NCBI GenBank assembly: GCA_030679805.1
Contig: JAUXST010000593.1
Span: forward strand, 1 to 11,031
Direction of reading: 5' to 3'
Source: Reyranella sp.
Lineage (GTDB): Bacteria; Pseudomonadota; Alphaproteobacteria; Reyranellales; Reyranellaceae
Length of the DNA: 11,031 nt
This document shows positions 1-4,149 of the stretch, in pieces (within the stretch, counting starts at the first letter, position 1; each line of letters begins with the position of its first letter). The notes under the pieces were generated by a model. The model ran no database searches, was not told the origin of the DNA, and saw nothing but the letters and a program-made list of their open reading frames with translations. The translations under genes were made by a program, and so were the position numbers.

Positions 1-505
1 GTGACCTTCCAGGAACCGACTGATTCTTGCGTCCCGCACCAGGTGCGGTCGGGTCAGCCGGGCATGTCCGTCGTCCGGTCCGCGCACAGGACCCCCACGT
101 GACTCATGTCACCTGGAGCAAGTGCTTCGGACCGGACGACGCGCCAAAGGTTTACGGCTGCGCGCGTATGATCGATTCGCGTCAGATTTGCCACGGCCTC
201 CCGGGACGGCCGGATAAGGGAGGCCCACGACTATATTCTTGATCGGCAGGGACTGCGCCCTTGCCCCAGTGGCACCGCGACCGCGTCCTTGGACTTGGTC
301 CCTTGCATCGCCCGCGTGGAGAGCGGGACGCCACCCGGTCACGACAGGGAGCCGTCCCGGGCAAGTGAACGGGCGGCTCGGCCTCCAAGACAGGCCTCGT
401 GCGACGATAGCAGAAATATAGGATAACTCCGGCCAAACCTGCAAATCTCCTATTGCAATCCTGCCATGCGTTTTTACCGGGGCGCCAGCAGTGCAAGCAG
501 CCCGA
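1..505. other. Gene-poor region rich in inverted repeats
   Basis: No reading frame here looks like a protein: the open frames on both strands are short, Arg/Pro/Cys-rich and without a recognisable family. Visible structure includes a 7-bp dyad at 34-48, a perfect 14-bp inverted repeat (69-82 with 128-141), an 8-bp stem at 195-202/218-225 (GGCCTCCC with GGGAGGCC) and a 7-bp stem at 324-330/353-359. This density of stems could mean an unrecognised structured RNA or transcription termination for a gene left of the window. I found none of the conserved cores of tmRNA, RNase P RNA, SRP RNA or 6S RNA. A frame ending at the TGA at 21-23 could be the last few codons of an upstream gene, but too little is present to say. 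Confidence 0.4.
69..141. repeat. Perfect 14-bp inverted repeat with nested dyad
   Basis: The arm CGTCGTCCGGTCCG at 69-82 is exactly complementary in reverse to 128-141. The 45-base loop contains a second perfect dyad, GTGAC-TCAT-GTCAC at 99-112. There is no T-run after the outer stem, so it does not look like a standard intrinsic terminator. It could fold as a nested RNA hairpin or serve as a protein-binding dyad. No function is assigned. Confidence 0.6.
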
Positions 506-534
506 TTGCCTTTGCTCCAAAGGCGATATATCTA
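506..534 (+). promoter_or_regulatory. Candidate sigma-70 promoter of modA
   Basis: TTGCCT at 506-511 and TATCTA at 529-534 are separated by 17 bases, a sigma-70-like layout. Transcription would start near 541 and give a leader of about 30 nt before the modA start at 572. The -10 hexamer lies inside the Mo-box-like operator, as expected for a repressed mod promoter. Assigned by motif only. Confidence 0.45.
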
Positions 535-549
535 CTCGTATATAACGAT
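522..549. promoter_or_regulatory. Mo-box-like ModE operator upstream of modA
   Basis: The right half site TATATAACGAT (539-549) is a perfect match to the alphaproteobacterial Mo-box half as I know it (ATCGYTATATA, six bases, TATATAACGAT). The left half GGCGATATATC (522-532) matches its mirror at 7 of 11 positions, and the spacing is exactly six bases. The site overlaps the presumed -10 element and start of transcription, so a bound ModE-type protein would block modA transcription. The ATG at 548 lies across the edge of the box, which argues for the later ATG at 572 as the true start. Confidence 0.75.
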
Positions 550-571
550 GAATTGCCGCAGAGGATTCACG

Positions 572-1342
572 ATGAGGTTTCACCGCCGCGCCTTGCTTGC
601 CGTGATGGCGGCTGTCCTGTCGGTGTCGCCCGCCTCGGCCCAGTCAAGGGACGTCGTGATCCTGGCGGCGGCGAGCCTGAAGAACGCGCTCGATGAAGCC
701 TCAGCCGCCTGGGCGAAGGAGACCGGCAAGGCGACCAAGATCGCCTATGCCGCGAGTTCGGCGCTCGCCAAGCAGATCGAAGCCGGGATCCCCGCAGACC
801 TGTTCATCTCCGCCGATGTCCCGTGGATGGACTACGTCGCCGAGCGGAAATTGATCAAACCGGCCAGCCGTTCCGATTTCCTCGGCAATGATATCGTGTT
901 GATCGCGGGCAAGGACTCGAAGGTCGATCTCAAGATCGACAAGGGGTTCGCGCTCGGCGCGGCACTGGGCGGCGGCCGTCTGGCGATGGCCAACATCGAC
1001 GCCGTGCCGGCCGGCAAGTACGGCAAGGCCTCGCTCGAGGCGCTGGGCGTCTGGCCGTCGGTCGCCGATCGCGTCGCTCAGGCAGAGAACGTCCGCATGG
1101 CGATGACGCTCGTGTCGCGTGGCGAGGCGCCTTTGGGAATCGTCTATCGAACCGACGCGACCGCCGATCCCAACGTGAGGGTCGTGGGGGCGTTTCCGGC
1201 CAGCAGCCACTCGCCGATCGTCTATCCGATGGCGCTGCTGGCGAGTTCGACCAATCCCGACGCCGAGGCGTTCGTGGTTTTCCTGAAGTCGGCTGCGGCC
1301 CGGCCGTTCTTCGAGAAGCAGGGCTTCAGCGTGCTGAAGTAG
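572..1342 (+). CDS. modA: Molybdate ABC transporter substrate-binding protein ModA
   Basis: Periplasmic protein that captures molybdate (and probably tungstate) and delivers it to the ModB/ModC importer. The 256-residue product has an N-terminal export signal (MRFHRRALLAV, hydrophobic core, cleavage expected after A-S-A at about residue 23). The mature part follows E. coli ModA along its whole length: AAASLKNA (Ser35), the ASSALAKQIEAG-PADLFISAD block (Ser62/63), VPAGKYGK, and GIVYRTDA with Tyr192 at the position of the oxyanion-binding tyrosine. The ATG at 572 was chosen because AGAGGA at 560-565 lies 6 bases upstream and because earlier in-frame starts (491, 548) run through or overlap the Mo-box. 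No modB or modC follows, so the permease must be encoded elsewhere or this is an orphan binding protein. Its 3' end overlaps the convergent ModE-like gene by 17 bases. Identification is secure; use with a specific permease is inferred. Confidence 0.95.
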   Translation: MRFHRRALLAVMAAVLSVSPASAQSRDVVILAAASLKNALDEASAAWAKETGKATKIAYAASSALAKQIEAGIPADLFISADVPWMDYVAERKLIKPASRSDFLGNDIVLIAGKDSKVDLKIDKGFALGAALGGGRLAMANIDAVPAGKYGKASLEALGVWPSVADRVAQAENVRMAMTLVSRGEAPLGIVYRTDATADPNVRVVGAFPASSHSPIVYPMALLASSTNPDAEAFVVFLKSAAARPFFEKQGFSVLK

Positions 1343-1718
1343 GGGCGAGGCGACGCGCCAGGGCGCGAATGTCCGATGACGAAGCGGTACGCGCCCGCCG
1401 CTCCAGATCGCGGTAGAGCCGCACGATGGCGTTGCCGGCTTCCGTTACGATCGTCCCGCCGCCTCCGCCACCGCCGGTCTGGGCGCTGACGACAGGTTCG
1501 TCGAACATATGGTTGAGTTCGTCCACCAGCAGCCACGCTTGCCGATAAGACATCTCCAGGGCGCGGCCGGCGGCCGAGATCGAGCCGGTCTCATTGATCA
1601 GTTCGAGCAGGCGAATCTTTCCCGGCCCCAGCGAACGCCCGCCACCGAAGTCCAGGCGAAGGTGCAACGAAGCCTTGTCGCGGGACTTTGCAGTCGACTT
1701 GGGCCTGGCTTTGGCCAT
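1326..1718 (-). CDS. ModE-type winged-helix regulator lacking molbindin domains
   Basis: DNA-binding protein of 130 residues matching only the N-terminal domain of ModE. After a basic tail (1-16) comes the winged helix: LGPGKIRLLELINETGSISA (30-49), a recognition helix around EMSYRQAWLLVDELN (55-69), and a wing with seven consecutive glycines (82-88) followed by TIVTEAG, as in the Gly-rich wing of E. coli ModE. An Arg-rich helix (about 93-123) ends the protein, probably for dimerisation. The two TOBE/molbindin repeats that bind molybdate in full ModE (about 260 residues) are absent, and the frame ends cleanly, so this is a short form and not an obvious truncation. The ribosome binding site GAGGA (1726-1730) overlaps the stop codon of the upstream tctC-like gene, implying translational coupling. 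The Mo-box before neighbouring modA is the likely target. How it senses molybdate, if it does, is unknown. Confidence 0.88.
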   Translation of the reverse strand: MAKARPKSTAKSRDKASLHLRLDFGGGRSLGPGKIRLLELINETGSISAAGRALEMSYRQAWLLVDELNHMFDEPVVSAQTGGGGGGGTIVTEAGNAIVRLYRDLERRARTASSSDIRALARRLAPTSAR

Positions 1719-1728
1719 TGCGGCGTCC

Positions 1729-2691
1729 TCATTCCGGTTCGATGCCGGCGATCTTCATCATGTCGCGGTAGAGCTGGATCTCGGCGATCTGAATCTGCCG
1801 CATCTCTTCCGGCGTGGTCGGCGTGATCTCCGAGCCGCCCTGGGCCTGGCGTTCGACGTAGGCGGGTTCGGTGATCGTCTTGACGACGGCGTCGCGCAGC
1901 TTTGCGAAGGCGGGCTGCGGCACGCCCTTGGGCATCAGCACGCCGGTCCAGGTCATCAGCTCGAAATCGGGGATGCCCTGCTCGATCAGGGTCGGGATGT
2001 CGGGCGTGAGCTTGTAGCGGCCGCGGCTGCCGACACCGAGACAGCGCACGGTGCCCGCCTTGACCTGGGGCAGGCTGGTCACCGGATCGGCGAAGCACAT
2101 CTGGACGTGGCCGGACATGGTGTCGGTGAGGGCCAAGGGCGTGCTCTTGTAGGGCACGTGCACCATATCGATGCCGGTCTTGGCCTTCAGCAGCTCGCCC
2201 GAGATGCGGGTCGAGGCACTGCCCGAGCCGAAGTTGATCTTGCCGGGCTGGCGCTTGGCCAACGCCACGAATTCCTGCGCCGTGTTGGCCTCGACTTTCG
2301 GGTTCACGATCATGAACACCGGCGCCCGACCGATGATCGTCATCGGGTCGAAGTCGGTGAGCGGGTCGTAGGGCAGGGACTTCATCAGCGCGACGTTCGA
2401 GGCCGCCGCTGTGTTGGAGCAGACGAAGATGGTCTGGCCGTCGGGCTTCGCCTTGGCGGCAATGTCGGCGGCGATGGCGCCGTTGGCGCCGGGCTTGTTC
2501 TCGACCACGGCCGGCACGCCGAAAATCCGGTTCAGGCCTTCGGCGATGTTGCGGGCGCTCTGGTCGGTGGCCGAGCCTGGGCCGAACGGCACGAGGATGC
2601 GGAAGGGACCGTTAGGAAAATTGTCGGCGCGCACGACATTGGCTAGGGGCAACGTGGCGGCGGCGGAGAGAATCGAGCGACGGGTGATCAT
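1729..2691 (-). CDS. TctC/Bug-family tripartite tricarboxylate transporter substrate-binding protein
   Basis: Periplasmic solute-binding protein of 320 residues. Members of this family bind carboxylates and related small molecules for TctAB-type transporters or act as sensors; the ligand cannot be read from sequence. The start at 2691 gives a twin-arginine-like signal (ITRRSILSAAATLPLA, likely cleavage after V-R-A near residue 22). The family opening follows: FRILVPFGPGSATDQSARNI, then VVENKPGANGAIAADIAAKA and PDGQTIFVCSN. The middle shows INFGSGSASTRISGELL, VHVPYKS and the DIPTLIEQGIPDFELMTWTG block. No TctA or TctB gene is nearby, so it is an orphan binding protein, as is common for this family in proteobacteria that carry many copies. 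It is the first gene of a probable two-gene unit with the ModE-like regulator. No Shine-Dalgarno sequence precedes the start. A longer N-terminus is possible in frame, but it would run into the divergent aminotransferase gene and push the signal peptide inward. Confidence 0.9.
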   Translation of the reverse strand: MITRRSILSAAATLPLANVVRADNFPNGPFRILVPFGPGSATDQSARNIAEGLNRIFGVPAVVENKPGANGAIAADIAAKAKPDGQTIFVCSNTAAASNVALMKSLPYDPLTDFDPMTIIGRAPVFMIVNPKVEANTAQEFVALAKRQPGKINFGSGSASTRISGELLKAKTGIDMVHVPYKSTPLALTDTMSGHVQMCFADPVTSLPQVKAGTVRCLGVGSRGRYKLTPDIPTLIEQGIPDFELMTWTGVLMPKGVPQPAFAKLRDAVVKTITEPAYVERQAQGGSEITPTTPEEMRQIQIAEIQLYRDMMKIAGIEPE

Positions 2692-2697
2692 GGGATG

Positions 2698-2703
2698 ATT
2701 GTA
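2698..2703 (-). promoter_or_regulatory. Candidate -10 element giving a leaderless tctC-like mRNA
   Basis: On the minus strand TACAAT lies six bases before the start codon at 2691. Transcription from it would begin at or within a base or two of the ATG, giving a leaderless message, which fits the lack of a ribosome binding site. The -35 region is weak (TGTCGG or GTCGGC at suitable spacing). Confidence 0.35.
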
Positions 2704-2768
2704 GCGCGTTTCCGGACGCTGCCGACATGATAGTGTGGCGGCGAAAGTTGTGCGGAGGGCAGTGGAAA

Positions 2769-3953
2769 ATGAGCGTGCGTGCGGGACGTGAGTTTCTGGC
2801 GATTCCGGGGCCGACGACGGTGCCCGACGAAGTGCTGCGGGCAATGCATCGTCCGGCGGTGGACATCTATTCCGGCCCGCTGCTGGCGCTCACCGACAGC
2901 CTGCTGCGCGACGTCGCCCGCGTGTTCAACACCAAGGGTCACGCCTACATCTACATCGCCAACGGCCATGGCGCCTGGGAGGCCACGCTCACCAACGTGC
3001 TCAGCAAGGGCGACAAGATCCTCGTGCTGGAGAGCGGCCGCTTCGCCATCGGCTGGGGCGACAATGCCCGCCGCATGGGCGTCGAGGTCGAGGTGCTGAA
3101 GGGCGACATGCGCCGCGCCGTCCGGCCGGCCGAAGTCGAGGTGCGTCTCAAGGCCGACAAGGACGGCACCATCAAGGCCGTGCTGGTGGCGCAGATCGAC
3201 ACCGCCTCGGGCGTGGTGAACGACATCGAGGCGATCGGCAAGGCGATGCGCGCGGCCAAGCACGACGCACTCCTGATGGTCGACGCGGTGGCCTCGCTCG
3301 GCTGCATGCCGTTCGAGATGGATGCCTGGGGCGTCGACGTGGCGATGTCGGGCTCGCAGAAGGGCATGATGACGCCGCCGGGCCTGGGCTTCGTCGTGGC
3401 CAACGACCGCGCGCGCGAAGTGCACAAGAAAGCGGAACTGCGCACGCCCTACTGGGACTGGACCGAGCGCGAAGGCGCGCAGCACTACCAGAAATATGCC
3501 GGCACGCCGCCCGAGCACCTGTTGTTCGGCCTGCGCCAGGCACTCGACATGCTGTTCGAGGAAGGCCTCGACAAGGTGCATCGCCGCCACTGGCTTCTGG
3601 CCGAAGCGGTACGCCGCGCCGTCGGCGTCTGGTCGGAGGGCCAGGCGATCGGCTTCAACATCATCGAGCCCGACGAGCGTTCCGACTCGATCACCTGCGT
3701 GCTGACCAGCGGCCACGACCCTGAGGCGATCCGCGCCTATTGCAACAAGCAGTGCGGCGTGATCCTGGGCCACGGCATCGGCGATCTCTCCGGCAAGGCT
3801 TTTCGCGTGGCACACATGGGGCACGTCAACGCCCCGATGGTGCTGGGCACGCTCAGCGTGATCGAGATGAGCCTCAACGCACTCGACATCCCGCACGGCA
3901 AGGGCGGCGCGCAGGCCGCGATCGACTGGCTGGGCGAGCAGGTGAAGGCTTAG
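2769..3953 (+). CDS. Class V PLP aminotransferase, serine/alanine-glyoxylate type
   Basis: Cytoplasmic pyridoxal-phosphate enzyme of 394 residues, probably transferring the amino group of serine or alanine to glyoxylate, which yields glycine and hydroxypyruvate or pyruvate. Family marks in order: the FLAIPGPTTVPDEVL start (9-23), the cofactor phosphate loop ANGHGAWEATLTN (64-76), VDAVASLG with Asp172 for the pyridine nitrogen, and SGSQKGMMTPPGL with the Schiff-base lysine Lys198. The C-terminal part includes GHGIGDLSGKAFRVAHMGH, carrying the arginine that usually holds the substrate carboxylate. Length is normal for the family. The start at 2769 is supported by GGAGGG at 2754-2759, nine bases upstream. 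It stands alone, divergent from the tctC-like gene and convergent with rne; no serine-cycle genes are visible. A related specificity, such as the pyridoxamine-pyruvate aminotransferase found in this class, cannot be excluded. Confidence 0.88.
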   Translation: MSVRAGREFLAIPGPTTVPDEVLRAMHRPAVDIYSGPLLALTDSLLRDVARVFNTKGHAYIYIANGHGAWEATLTNVLSKGDKILVLESGRFAIGWGDNARRMGVEVEVLKGDMRRAVRPAEVEVRLKADKDGTIKAVLVAQIDTASGVVNDIEAIGKAMRAAKHDALLMVDAVASLGCMPFEMDAWGVDVAMSGSQKGMMTPPGLGFVVANDRAREVHKKAELRTPYWDWTEREGAQHYQKYAGTPPEHLLFGLRQALDMLFEEGLDKVHRRHWLLAEAVRRAVGVWSEGQAIGFNIIEPDERSDSITCVLTSGHDPEAIRAYCNKQCGVILGHGIGDLSGKAFRVAHMGHVNAPMVLGTLSVIEMSLNALDIPHGKGGAQAAIDWLGEQVKA

Positions 3954-3957
3954 ATCT

Positions 3958-4078
3958 TTCTCTTCCCCTGCGCGGACTCCGCGCAGGGGAAGTGCCCTCG
4001 TCTTACGAGGGCGATGGGGTCAGACCCCTCCGTCACCGTAAGACGGTGACACCTCCCCCGATGACGGGGGAGGAGAAG
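3958..4078. repeat. Five-hairpin intergenic palindrome module
   Basis: Five adjacent stem-loops occupy almost all of this stretch. H1 (3963-3991) has a 13-bp stem and loop ACT. H2 (3994-4012) has an 8-bp stem and loop CTT. H3 (4016-4028) has a 5-bp stem and loop CAG. H4 (4032-4050) has an 8-bp stem and loop AAG. H5 (4052-4073) has a 9-bp stem and loop ATGA. The set is roughly symmetrical about base 4022. The tops of H2 and H4 (CGTCTTACG, CGTAAGACG) are reverse complements at equal distance from the centre, and the outer ends (TTTCTCTTCCCC, GGGGGAGGAGAAG) are imperfect inverted copies. This looks like a REP/BIME-like dispersed palindromic element between convergent genes; H1 may also help terminate the aminotransferase transcript. 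Confidence 0.7.
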
Positions 4079-4093
4079 CGGGCACTGAAACGA

Positions 4094-4121
4094 AAAGAGC
4101 GCCTCTGTGGAGGCGCTCTTT
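4094..4121. terminator. Bidirectional intrinsic terminator between aminotransferase gene and rne
   Basis: The arm AAAGAGCGCCTC (4094-4105) pairs perfectly over 12 bp with GAGGCGCTCTTT (4110-4121) around a TGTG loop. Reading rightward the stem ends in TTT followed by GTCGTTC. Reading leftward it ends in TTTT followed by CGTTTC. It therefore can stop both the aminotransferase transcript and the rne transcript, whose stop codon is 28 bases away. Confidence 0.85.
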
Positions 4122-4149
4122 GTCGTTCAAGAAGGGATCAAGCCCTCAG

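Noticed and set aside
1..102. Open frame from base 1 to the TGA at 100-102 as the tail of an upstream gene
   Set aside because: About 33 codons with no recognisable motif, and its end falls inside the nested dyad; a shorter frame ending at 21-23 is equally possible.
240..300. Minus-strand GCCACTG resembling the conserved box of a cobalamin riboswitch
   Set aside because: The other conserved blocks of the cobalamin aptamer are not found at the right positions, so a seven-base match is not enough.
491..571. Longer modA starting at 491 or 548
   Set aside because: The added residues would be encoded by the promoter and Mo-box and would bury the signal peptide; the ATG at 572 has a good ribosome binding site.
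182..583. A 133-codon minus-strand frame in the region before modA
   Set aside because: Composition rich in Arg, Cys and Pro, no recognisable family, and it runs across the Mo-box and modA start.
1594..2646. A 350-codon plus-strand open frame opposite the tctC-like gene
   Set aside because: His/Gly/Asp-rich shadow without domain features; the minus-strand TctC protein is clear.
2688..3896. A 402-codon minus-strand open frame opposite the aminotransferase gene
   Set aside because: His/Val/Ala/Asp-rich shadow of a well-identified enzyme gene.
3958..4078. CRISPR-like array
   Set aside because: The hairpins differ in sequence and there are no repeated units with spacers.
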